A DNA stretch of 64,000 bases, from the NCBI GenBank assembly GCA_018257865.1, contig JAEUBA010000029.1, positions 186,001 to 250,000 of the forward strand. Direction: 5' to 3'. Position numbers and translations under genes: made by a program. Under the pieces are notes generated by a model, which saw only the letters and a list, made by a program, of their open reading frames with translations, had not been told where the DNA came from and searched no databases. Source of the DNA: Stereocaulon alpinum. Lineage: Eukaryota > Ascomycota > Lecanoromycetes > Lecanorales > Stereocaulaceae. How positions within the stretch are numbered: position 1 is the stretch's first letter; every line of letters begins with the position of its first letter. Shown in pieces: positions 23,126 through 34,560 of the stretch.

Positions 23126-25708
23126 TCACTGAACACCAATGGGATGGCCTTGGAGACGAGCAGCCTGACGCGGCGCAAGGCTGCTTTGGCTGCTATGAGC
23201 CGAGGGGTCGGATTCGATGTGCGCACTGGCACCACTATCGCCACTCCCCGCGCTGGCGCTCGCACTACCAGTCAGACTACGTACGTTCTTTTGTACAGGG
23301 CCGAAAGGGCCTTTGGGTGGGTATTGGTTGCTCACCCCTGCGTGCTGCTCGACTTGTTGCGGTGCCACAGCGTTCCCTTGCCCAGGAGGGTACCTAGGCA
23401 CGGGTTGACGCATCATCCCTGGTGGTGAGGGCCCACCATTGCGCATTAGCCCCGGTGGCGAGGGGCCGCCATTGGGCTGCATTCCACCTTGTCCCATATA
23501 TCCATCGTCTGGAGGTGACGGTCTTCCCACGATTCTCCCATTGAGCGGATTGCCTGTGGAATGGCTCGTTCGTCGAGGTTGCATCCCAGGTGATGGGCTC
23601 GGGTATGCGCCGTTCATTCCTGCGTTTGTACCAGCGCCTTGCAACTCGTTCAGCCGTGCAGCTGTTAATGAATTTGTTCTTGACGCATCTCCAATAGCCT
23701 TCCTATCGACCGTGCCATATCGATTTGACGAATAACCCAGCATTGGGTCGTCCAGCGGATTAGTATGCACCTCTGGCATGCTAGCCATCATTTGTGACGA
23801 AACTCGGTTCCTGTTCAGTCCGGGTCTGGGTCCATAACTGTGGCTCTGGCGCATGCCGCCACCTCTTCCCATCACACCATGCTCGGGATTTTGGCGTATT
23901 TGGCTTAGACTTGGGGCTTTCCGTGTCCTACGAGAGGTAACGCTCATCATATCGACACTGTCGGGATCGATAGCTGGCATAGCTGGCCCTCGAGCCATGG
24001 GGTCAAAGAAGTCATCATCGTCGTCGTCCTCGTCATCAAAGCCGCCCCTGTGGGATGGTGGAGCTCGTCGCGGGCCCTTCCGCATGTTATATTCCTGCTC
24101 TCGTATTTGTAGCTCTCGCTGACGAAGGTTAAGTTCCCTTTCTCTAATTGCGAGTTCTGACATGCTTGGTGTGCCATTACCTATTTCACCATACCCTGGA
24201 TGCACATCACCTTCCGGAATGTCGTCGTAGAGCACGACGTGACTGAACTCTCCTAGATCTTCACCCTCAAATGAAGGCCGCCGAGACAATTGATTCGGTG
24301 GTGGGCCACGAGGGTTGTAACCATTCGATTGTCGCGAGGGATAACCGTTCATCGTAGGTGGGCCTGGTCCTCGCCTCATTGGGGGCCCCATCGATGGGGT
24401 CCTTCCTCCGCGCACGCCGTTTCCGTTCATAGGTCCTCCGTTCATGGGTCCTCCATTCATGGGACCATTAATGTTGCCATTCGTTGGCGGTCGTGGACCC
24501 GCAGAAGATAACCGAGGAGGAGGTGCAGAGCCCGGCGGTGGGTTTGGTGAAATTGAAGGCGCTGGTCGCTGTTGGTTGACGATATTGCAATGATGAAGCA
24601 GGGCGTATAAGGTCTCAATGCGTGGTACTCGGATTCCGGTCTCCTGAGCAAGTTTAATTGGGGAGCCTAGATAGGTCTCTACCTCCATAGGCCTTTTGGC
24701 GGTGAAGTCCTGGTACATGATGCTGTTGGTTTCTGAGGGTATGGACATTTTCTGAATAGTCTTTTGCTTGAAATCAGTATCGAATTGACAGCCTTGCGCT
24801 GCAGATATCTGGAGAAGTTCGTCTATCACATCTGAGATCATCGATCGAACCCCAACTTTCTCTAGTAGATCTGCATGGGAGGGAGTTTCGAATAGAACGC
24901 TGGGAGGGTGGAAGGCAATCGGCCTGGACAATGTTAGCATGTTAGATCTAAACATATGATCAGAGCCGTGTTCGTACCCTATCATACGCTCGTATTGCTG
25001 CTGTCGGATATTCTGGGAGACCTTGCATTCGACTTGGCCGGTACTCAGCGTCATGGCCAACGCCTCGGCCATGTCGTTCTGGATTGCAGCCGGGATGGCA
25101 TCATTCTTGTTCGCAGGACCAACCCAGACATCTGTAGCCCCAACATGTTCAAATTCGCTAGCCCCCAGTTGTGTGATCTCAGCCCCAGAAACCAACGAAA
25201 GCACGACGTTCGTTGGAAATCGTTGCTCCAAATGCGATTCGACGCCAAGAGTGTGTGTAGTATTGACGAGTATGCAGGTATGCTGGGGAGTGACGACTGA
25301 TTCAATGACAGCAGCTAGATCATAGACGTCTGGTAACGCTTTCACGCAAAGGAGGACGTAGTCGAAGGCCGCTTTCCTGCCTGCCGCATCCTCGGGGCTC
25401 CGGACAACTACATTGTGTCAACGAGGCTCAGTCACGAGATGAAACAGTCGACTTACCGTGGCGTGGCTTGAATCGTTCGTTGCCGAAGAGCTTTGATCTG
25501 AAAGAGAGCTCGTCAACTCAGATTCAGTGATAGGAACTATCAGATTGTCTACTTACTTGAAAGAGATGCCATACTGCGAGACAGCTTCGTATCCGGATTT
25601 CCACACCAAAGTCACATCACACGCGTTGGTAGCTTGGAGCCTCCAAGACAGAAAGGCTGAAACAGCATTTCCGCCAACTATGATGTATGTCAGTATCGGA
25701 GGTGCCAT
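23126..25708 (-). CDS. Ketopantoate reductase (ApbA/PanE)-family protein with long disordered tail, 806 aa
   Basis: Four exons: 25708-25557, 25497-25457, 25407-24978 and 24923-23126. The 54-nt third intron is in frame and stop-free, but has a GTACGA donor, a GCTAAC branch and a CAG end; total coding length is 2421 nt. The N-terminus MAPPILTYIIVGGNAVSAF is a Rossmann beta-alpha start with a degenerate glycine motif. Residues near 225-310 (ISDVIDELLQISAAQG to RIETLYALLHHCN) match the helical ApbA C-terminal domain. Canonical family members reduce 2-dehydropantoate to pantoate in CoA synthesis. Here the altered cofactor motif and a ~490-residue Pro/Gly/Asn/Ser-rich tail, including GPMNG repeats and an acidic DDEDDDDDDFFD run, suggest a non-canonical or regulatory protein. 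Confidence 0.82.
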
Positions 25709-28700
25709 CAAAGCCGAATCTCAGGCGGGCAGGATGCCTTGAAGTTGGGGAGTGAAAGAGGTTAGTCTGCCTCGTGGGCGGGGAAGGCAGTGCTTGACTG
25801 ACCTGAGAGTATACGAAGGCGCGGTGGACTTGGACCCATGGTGTGCGAGTATGCGGCCCAAGAAAAGCAGGAACGGAAGCCTCGAAGCTATCCAAAGATT
25901 TTCTAGCCCGAGGAGCCGCAGTTGTGGCACTGTATTCCTTTATCCAGCTTGTTCCGATCTTCAGGATTGCAATCCGAACATCTGGAAGATTGCGCCCGAA
26001 CCTGAAACACGGCGGCTGAGAGCGGAATTTCGGAGGAATTGCGAATGCAGTATAACGAGCGTGGGTCGTCGTGACAGTAAATAGAACGATTGATGCCAAG
26101 GAGTGGATGCTGGATGGGCCAGGTGTAGTCGGAGCAGTGGACAATGGGAGAAGTTTTGAGTAAATCAAACTGAATGGTCGCGCGCTAGTCAGATATCGTT
26201 GGCGCAGTATGCACGGGCTTATCGGTGGCTACTCGACAAATGCAATGCAGTTGGTGGTGATCGCGAAAAGGAAAGCGAGTGAATTGCGATGAGGACCAGT
26301 TGATGAAGGTCGTGAATGTCACAGAGACGACATGAGGATTACGAGTCTACGACAGTTTCCAGTTAATTTTCCATGATCAACGTTACTTTGAGGCTAATAT
26401 AGTGCCGTTATTAACGAGCAAGCTCCTTTGACTTTGATACTGTCTACATTGTCTGCATTACTAGCCACTCACCCCTACTGCTGCCCTTTCGCTTGAGTCT
26501 TCTCTACCCTCTGGTAGGAAGATGTACAAGATAAAGTGAGTACTGAGCCTGTTATTGAAACAGATTATTATTGTTTCAGACCGAGTGCGCTTCATATTGC
26601 TTGCTGGTACAAGATTTGTACAAACAGCTCCGCGCGTCTGCCTGCGCTCCTGCAGGACCGAGGGGGCTTCGCTATCAATTCGACCGACTTTTTCCCATTC
26701 GGTCCGCCCCAAGGTAGCCAGGTACCGTGCGAGCGTGCACAGTCACAAAGCTTGGCTGGAAAAGCTTGTGGGTCAGGCTTGCCCTATTTCTTGTTCAGTG
26801 CTCATTAATTTCAGAAGTATTCATCGTAAAGAAGCATAGCGTCGCACTGGGCGTAAGATAAGTGGACCTGTCTCCGCTCCGTTCCATCCACATATTTTTG
26901 ACCCTTCAGCGCTGAAAATCTGTTCCTCCGGCGGACAAGATCAGATAAGATCAGCATTGGACAGTCTAAGAACCATGGATAGTACCAACTTGAGCCTCGA
27001 AGGTAGTGCGCGCAGCAAGAGGATGGAGCCAGGTACTTGATCGTCGGAATTAACGAAGCATGGGATCCTTGCCTTCTATCTTTAGATTTATCAGCTCGCT
27101 TGATTCGGCGTATCGGCCGGATCCAAAGCGCTGGCTCGCCTTTGGGACCAGCACACAAGTCATTGACAATCTTCTAGCCATCACAGCACCAAAAGGGTCG
27201 ATTTTCGTCGCCTTCGATTAGGGGTAGTATACCGGGCCAAAGCTTCTTACGCCTTGTGCTGCCTGCTTATCATCGCCGAAAGCGCCAGCCAAGACGTTTG
27301 ACACACGAAGCAACTTGGAATGGCAGGTCATGAATAGCTTCGATTCCCTTTCCAGACGGACAATCCATTGGACTCCACGTTCCTGGTCGTAGCCCAAGCC
27401 ACTAGCCCTGAATGGCTGATTAATCTGCAGGCTCTAAGATGAGCTGTCTCCCGGTTTCCGGAAGCGGTAACTCTAGGCTGGATTGTGTTATCGTCAACGC
27501 CTACGCATGTTGGCTCATCTGTCAAAATTACCGACCATTCTTCGATTCGTCAAAACGCCCCTTTCGGTTCGAAACGTTATGCAGGCGCAATTGGTTGTTG
27601 TCTTTCGATAACAACAGCCACTCGCTATCCGAATACGGTCCCCACTGCTATGCGTTGGGTCCAATCGAAGCCCATCAGCTATACGAAGCAGAGCAGCGTG
27701 TCGATCTCAATTGCTAGCTCGCTCATGCTATCGGAGCTAGCTTGTGGGTGATGCTCAGTGCATCTGACTTCTGTGTGGCACACCCGAAGAAAAACATTAC
27801 ACTTTTTTATCCTTGCATAAGCAGGACAACGACTCCTACAAAGTTATGCATCTCTTTGCATTCTGTGAATTCAATCTCCCATGGAAAGTTTAAGGACTGA
27901 ATTGTATCGTACTGGATGAGCCAGCGTCTCATTACCTTGAGCCAAAGAGTACTCTTAAAATTCTTTCTCGCCCTTCTCACATCCAGCAAAGAAGGTTGTT
28001 GATAACTCACTGGCTGTTCACCTTCCGCCGTCGGACGTCTCACGGCTGTAAAACATGAAAGTGCCACAGCCAATCCCTTCGAATTGCAACCCGTCTGTAA
28101 GACCACAGAGCTTCTTGAAGCTTACAGCTCTCTGAGACGGCCTACAAGCTCTTCGTTGCTAGAAAGTAGCCAACAATATGCTCGAGATACCCTGAAAGAC
28201 TGTCTGCTTTCCGACCAACTCCTGCACAATGAGGATACATAGCTCCATGGGCTACAGCCCATGTCTGACCTGACTTCGACCTTCGAGACTCAATTGATGC
28301 CACAAGTTTCTGTTCTGGACTCCTATCCAATTCTGACATTAGGTCTCCTTTGTAGACTCAGTTCCACAAGTTCCTGCCCCAGGCTCTAATCCATTCGACC
28401 ACTGCGATCTCAAGTTTTCAACTAACATACAATTTCCTGCTTCAGGGTCCTTATACAACCAATCGATTCGAGCTCCTGGCTTCAGCCATTTATGCAACTC
28501 TGTGCTTCTGTTCTGAGCTCCACCATCGACTTGTTCCCTAATGCTACACAATCTGCGTCTTCGTGCTCCTAATTGTCACTTTACCAGTACGCTCCTGTTC
28601 TTGACCGTCACTGAATCTGCGTCTTCCTGCTCCCGCCTCCAGTCAAACGAGCAACTTCTTCCTCCTCCCACAATTGGAGCTATAAAATCTCCACAGCATT

Positions 28701-29167
28701 GGAGCATTTAGATTAGCACGAAATTCAACAATGAACAATAACCCCAACTAGGAATAGTGCCTTTGTCTCGCCACGGTGTACCTTGACAAGGGCGTGCTGT
28801 ACTCTTCACAAACCACGCGAACGCTGATAGTGAAGATTGTTGTGTGTTTGCATATTTATGTTCCACAGTACCTGTCTCAGAGTATATCATTATCACGCTG
28901 CATTTCCAGCCATTCAACCCTCGCTTCTCTTTCCATTCGACACGCTTTCAGGTCGTGCATGAGTGTACAAACGCCAGTCGTATACCCAAGCGCCTCTCAA
29001 TTACAAAGGTAGGAGATCCTCTAACATCCACACGCAGTATATGATCATTCAGCCATATCTACAATCAACGCACCAAGGAACAAAGGAACAACCAACGCCG
29101 GGTATCCGCATGCCTCAATAACATCTTCCCTCATATCCCATCCAAAGGGTCCGCTTGCAATCCAACC
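25709..29167. other. Gene-free 3.5-kb region
   Basis: No supported gene or RNA. Only short motif-free ORFs are present. A diverged ~64-bp tandem repeat occupies 28300-28640, and an 8-bp inverted repeat with a 2-bp spacer lies at 28246-28263. The left end holds the promoter of the ketopantoate-reductase-like gene, the right end the terminator of the kinase gene. Confidence 0.45.
28300..28640 (+). repeat. Diverged ~64-bp tandem repeat, about six units
   Basis: Related blocks begin near 28300, 28364, 28429, 28495, 28548 and 28612. The shared core resembles CACAAnTTCCTGCTTCnGGCTCC followed by an AATCCA-like stretch. Units are too diverged for a simple satellite and encode no open repeat protein. 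Confidence 0.5.
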
Positions 29168-31463
29168 TCACAACCTCCTCATGCCCTTCCCGCCCCTCAC
29201 CAAGAATGGACTCGGCATCTCATCCCTCTCAGGATCCCAAATCGGCACTTCCCTCTCGCCACTACCCCTCAAATTCTCCCTCTTTACTTCGTCGCCTACA
29301 CCCTTCTCGATTTTCTGCGCTTGGCTCGGCATTCCCGCCCTCGCCTGTGCCAATTCTACTAAAGTCCTCCCGCCGCCATTCTGACCAAATAGATTCCGTT
29401 GCATGACGGCTTTGAACATGTCGTTATCATGTGCGGTGGTGGCGGGTGGTTTAGGAGGTGCTTTACGCACGGGTGAAAAGCCTGAATGTTGCTTTTGTTG
29501 TGGACTTGGTGGTGAGGGTACACGCGATGGTCTGTCGGCTGCTGTTGGGGGGAAGAGTGCTGGCTGTGGGTGGTGGCCGTTGAGGCGATTCACTGGAACG
29601 GTCTTTTGACGCAAGAGGCCTGGCCGGTTGGGAACCTTAAAGGGGTCTGGTAGACCTACTGGAGGCCTTGTCGGCGACTGGAGGTCTGGGACTATATCTT
29701 CTTCGTCTTCGACAATTATTGAGGAGCGTGGTGAAGAGGCTTGTGGTGCTAGTCGGTGCTTTTGTGCTACGACGGCAGCGAATATATTTCTACTGGTAGG
29801 GATGGTGGGTGCCATAGCCGCTACGTTGCGACGTGGTGATAGTGAAAGGCAGGCGATAGACATCGGTGATGGATCGACCATCTGGACGTCCATGGGAGAA
29901 TCGAAGTGTGTGCGGGCACGAGAAAGTGGGCCACGCGCTCGCTTCTTGGGCGGTGTTTTGGATTCTATTGCTGGCGGCGAGTCGATGGAGAGACTGCTAA
30001 GGTCCGTCATCGATGGGAAGTCCGTTCCTGCAGCTGTGCTGACCGATGAGTATTGAAGGTCCGGCGAAGGTAACGCCGTCGTATCCCTTGATATATTTAG
30101 CGAGCCCTCCTGTGAGACACTCTGTGATCCGAGACGCTGTTGTACTTCCGCCTCTACCTGCTTGCGCACTTCCGCGGTGAACATCGAATGCAGCTTCTGT
30201 CTCTCAATCTCGACCTGTCGGTCAATCTCAAGTCGAGCCTTCACCTCCCATTCTCGCCGTATGGTAGACTCCAGAGCCACCCGCATCCTTTCTTTTTCAT
30301 TATTTAAATTCGAGACTTTTGCCTCAGCTTCTTGTGCTTTCAATATCATCTGTTCTTCTCTCGTCTTTAGTACCCGTCCTAGTTCAACCACCTCTCTTTC
30401 TTTCCTCATCAGTCGCACAGCGGGAATGTTCAAAAGGCTTGCGGTATCTGGTCGTTTCGAGGGATTGACACTCAAGCAGCTCTTGATGACATTCTGCAGT
30501 TCCTGGGAATATGTCGATGGCAGTGGGTCTATTCGGCCTTCTTTGATCTTTTGGATGAGATGGAAGTGTGTCTTTGCATTGAAGGGTTGTGTCCTCGCGC
30601 ATAGTTCGTACATGACACAACCTAAGGACCAGACATCCGAGTGGAGGGTGTATCGCTCTGCCGCGCATATCTCCGGGGACATATAGAAAGGTGTTCCAAC
30701 GTACGTCGACGCAAAATCATGGGACTGCATCAATTTTGAGAGTCCGAAATCACCAAGTTTGACGGAGTTGTCTGCGCCGAGGAATACTTGCAAGTCTCAG
30801 CTGTAGCACCATACCCCAAATTGGATACCTTGACTTACCATTCTCAGGCTTCAGATCCCGGTGCAGGATCATCACCTGATTCTTGCCCTTTAAGCCCAAT
30901 GGTTTCAAAGTGTTGTTCGCTCCCATCACATTCTTACCAACTTCAGGCGCATCGACTCCATAATGACACCGATAGAGCGCAGCAACAAGTTGCGAAAATA
31001 TACTCCAGACATACTCCTCATCTGCATAATGATTCCTATCTTTGAGCTTCTGGATCTCCTTGCTCAAGTCTCCTCCTCCACAATACTCCATATACAGATA
31101 CAGTTCCTGTGTTGATTTTAAGTGTTCTCGGTGGTAGTAGCCGACAATATTAGGGTGCTTTAAGGAGTTGAGGATTGAGAATTCGGCATGAAGCTGCTCT
31201 CGCTCTTTCTGGGACATCTTGATGTACTGAATTTCTTTGCGGCATAGTATCTGGATCACTTGTCAGTAGCCAATACGACGTTGATTGGGTTTGATGGCTC
31301 GCGTACCAGCCCATCTGATATCCTCCTGACTCTCCTAATGGTACCGAACGACCCTCGTCCTGCGGAATTGTCAAGTCCGAATTTTATGGTAAGTGATGGC
31401 AATGTAAAGCCCACCTATCGTCTCCAGCACTTCGTACTTTTCTGGCTCTGCTGGGGTAGTCAT
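29168..31463 (-). CDS. nimA: NIMA-family mitotic serine/threonine kinase, 710 aa
   Basis: Four exons: 31463-31415, 31359-31307, 31250-30839 and 30786-29168; introns are 52-56 nt. Kinase motifs: GRGSFG glycine loop at residues 17-22, LCRKEI with the ATP-binding Lys, HRDLKPEN near 164-171, DFG near 184, the GTPFYMSPE activation-segment end and DVWSLGCVMYEL. A coiled coil rich in E, R and Q follows the kinase domain (about 310-400), then a long Ser/Pro-rich regulatory tail with KKRARGPLSRARTHFDSP-type basic and SP sites, and a final KGMRRL. Order and length are close to Aspergillus NIMA, which drives mitotic entry and is controlled by phosphorylation and proteolysis of this tail. It is divergent from the BTB gene, with 328 bp between starts. 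Confidence 0.93.
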
Positions 31464-31791
31464 GTCTGCAAATGGAAGCTAATCTTCCGATGTCGATACA
31501 ATAAGTAACAATGTCGACTCTAAGTAGCCCTACAGACCATGATGCTGTAGTAAGTACGTTCGTTCCTTCACGAGGTTCTCATTGGTTTCAGCCGCCATGC
31601 TTCGGCTCCGGTAAACACTACGGGTTGCTGCGACAACACAAGTCACGTGTCGATAAGATAAGGATCTTCATTGAACGCCACTGCGCATAAAGTCCTGGGC
31701 GTAATCACTCTTGTTGCACGTATTCCGCCAGCTTGTACTCTGGTCTCCCTTCGCTGCTGGCCAGCTGGAGATCTATCCATACGGAATCGAA
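31464..31791. other. Divergent promoter between NIMA kinase and the BTB gene
   Basis: 328 bp that must carry both promoters. No clear TATA box or other named site was recognised. Confidence 0.4.
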
Positions 31792-33864
31792 ATGGTTCTT
31801 AGGAAAGACCAGATTGAAGCCAGTCTCCTAGAAGAGAACAAACTCATCAAAGATGGCAAACTTAAGGAGGATAATCCTCTCGACAACAGCGAGAAGTTCC
31901 GAAAATTATGTGAAGCTTGCCGGCGTGGAGATCTCAAAGTTTGTCAGGAGATGATTACAGAGGGTGCCAACATCAATGCACGTGATAGCTTTGACTATAC
32001 GCCGCTAATTCTGGTACGGAGACCTTTCGAGATGCCCCACTGTACTACTACCCATTTTTGCTAATGCCTTGAGACAAGGCTAGTCTGTGCGGTCATTTCG
32101 AGGTTGTACAGCTTCTACTTGAGTCTGGCGCGCTCTGCGAGCGAGACACCTTTCAAGGCGAACGATGTCTCTATAATGCCCTTAACGATCGAATACGGAA
32201 TTTACTGCTCCAGTACGAATACTCGAAGTCTACAGATCCTCTCCAGCCATTTGCCTCTCATATCACCTCTCTTCTGACCCGAGATCATCCTCAGACGTCC
32301 GACATACTTGTCACGGGTGCAGAGCAAAATTTTCATCTACATAAGTTCATTCTGTCTGCAAGGTCACCTTACTTTTCAAAGAAGCTATCTACCGCACCTG
32401 ACACGGCTTCATGGAAGCTGCCACCTGCTATACCTCCTCAAGCTTTTGGCATAGCTATAAAATACCTATACCTTGGTGAGATACCTAATGACGTTGGCGG
32501 TGGACCAGGGACTGGTTTCTCAGAGGATGATGTTTTAGAAGGGATCGACAAGATTAGCAGGCAGTTGGAAATAAGAAGTTTATGGGATGGTATTCTCGAG
32601 GGCGGCGACCGCAGGCTTGCAAGACAGCACAGAACAGATGAGGTGGAGAAGGGCAGGAATCAAGTGGAGGCGTGGTTCACAGATAATGTGCTAAGGCATA
32701 AGGTTATTATCGATACTGTGAAGGCGGATGATGTCAAGTGGGACAGAAACAATGGCATATTTGCAGACGTACTTTTACGCGCGGATGAATATGAAGATGC
32801 CATGGACTCTAAAGAAATTTCTGAAGGAATTGAACAACCAGCTATCCGAGATACGCTAGGCCCACTCAATGGGATACCCGTAGGCCCCATATCCCACGTT
32901 TCTCGATCTCCATCCCGGAACCGCAATTCGCGAAAGTCCGCACTCTTCCCAGTTCATCGAGCCATGCTATTGCGCTCCGAATTCTTCCAAACAATGTTCT
33001 CTTCGGGATTCCGCGAGGCACAGAACACGGACCACCTACAGATTATACCCATAGACTGCTCACCAAATGTTCTCGAGGTGGTTCTGACATATCTCTACAC
33101 GGAGAAGACAGACTGTCCGTTAGATCTCGCTATTGATGTGCTATTTGCTGCCGATCTTCTGTTGATTGAAAAGCTTAAGCAGAAGGCTGCTGTGGTCATA
33201 AGCACCTTGGGCAATGGATCAATGTCCCAGATACCAGCCCGGTTGGATGATTGTGAGATATCAGAACCAGAGCAGCCTGAGCTAGATATTTATGATGTTG
33301 TTCGCGCTGGATGGCTCACTCGAGTACCACGGCTTGAAGAGTTTGGTGCCAGGTATTTCGCTTACCGTTTAGAATCCTACATCGATGAAGCAGAATTTTC
33401 AGATCTGGTTCGGGAAAGTGCCGCAAGGATCAAAGCCAGACAGGAAACGGATACTATCGAATTACTTGACGAGTATGTCAAAACCCAATCATTCATGATG
33501 TCACACTGATCACTTCCATAGTATTCGGTATTACTTGTCAGAGCGATTCCGTCTGCGGTTTGAGGACTCAGGTCTTGAGGACATGATGGAAGAAGAAGCT
33601 GAGCAAGCTGCGGGTGACTATATTGAGAGCGAGAATGCCGCCAAGACCAAGATCCCAGAGGACGAAGGCATCGACGTGAGCCAGATGGCCCATAGCGAAG
33701 CGATGGCAGGAGTTGAGCCTTCAGAGTACCAGGTGACGAATACCACCATCAGGACTTTGGATGGAGAGATTGCAGGCGATGAATTGGAAGTCGATGCCAG
33801 AAACTACCAAATATTGCTAGGTAAGATAGACGGTCTACTAGACAAGCTAAAGCTCGATGCTTAA
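31792..33864 (+). CDS. Ankyrin repeat and double BTB/POZ domain protein, 652 aa
   Basis: Exons 31792-32013, 32079-33472 and 33522-33864; introns of 65 and 49 nt. The N-terminus MVLRKDQIEASL is followed by ankyrin repeats (LCEACRRGDLKVCQEMI, SLCGHFEVVQLLLESGA) at about residues 35-100. A first BTB fold spans about 139-210 (SDILVTGAEQNFHLHKFILS). A second spans about 295-430, whose strand FADVLLRADE and helix FPVHRAMLLRSEFFQTMF are separated by about 55 extra residues. This order matches the ABTB1/Btb3 type, proposed substrate adaptors of cullin-3 ubiquitin ligases. The C-terminal third is acidic and helical. The upstream frame opens with TTG only, so ATG 31792 is used. Substrates are unknown. 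Confidence 0.87.
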
Positions 33865-34560
33865 CAAAGCATGTAACCCACGAATGTGTGCAATGAATGC
33901 CCTAAATGAGTGGATAGATAATGTACAAGCAATCAATCAAATCTATATGAATAGTATAGGGAAAAGCAAAGAGAAAGGAGATACGTAGCTATTTAAAGCT
34001 GTCGCATTGTTCCTTATCATTTGCCCACTATTTGCGATTATCTTCCCAACAATGGCAAACCATCAAACTGCTCACCAAGTTGTATCGGCAACAGTATGAA
34101 TCATTATCAGTAGCAGTGAGCGCGTAGCTGAAGGATCTTGTAGTCAAATGGTGGCTGGGTGTCAAGCCGAACCCTTGCCACCTCATTGGTTGTAGCGTAA
34201 AGTATATCCCAGCTCGCCGAGACCAATCCTCTGAATTATGCAATCACCATTTTCGGTCACTCCATTTCAAGGTCTTCCCACTACTGTCTTTTTTTCTACT
34301 TGTCCAGCTTCACTCGCAAGACTAGAGATCACTCGTTTACATCTCTACCTTCGTTATGTTAGTTCCAACAATCGGACAATCGTTTGTCAATACTGCCCAC
34401 CTTCCGTGAACGTGTGTGCTACCAAGAAGTCTTAAACCACCACCGGATGTCCGGCGTCCAAGGCCAACACAAGCTCCTGCTTGACATCAGCTCTCTACTA
34501 TAGCTATATCCCTCACCCTCGTAACTCTGCCACCTCGCTCCCGAGCTTCAAGAATCCGAG
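33865..34560. other. Intergenic region upstream of the channel gene
   Basis: About 700 bp with no supported coding sequence. It contains the BTB gene 3' end and the promoter of the following gene. Confidence 0.4.

Noticed and set aside
28300..28640. CRISPR-like array
   Set aside because: The genome is eukaryotic, units are diverged, spacers are not unique fixed-length inserts and no cas gene is present.
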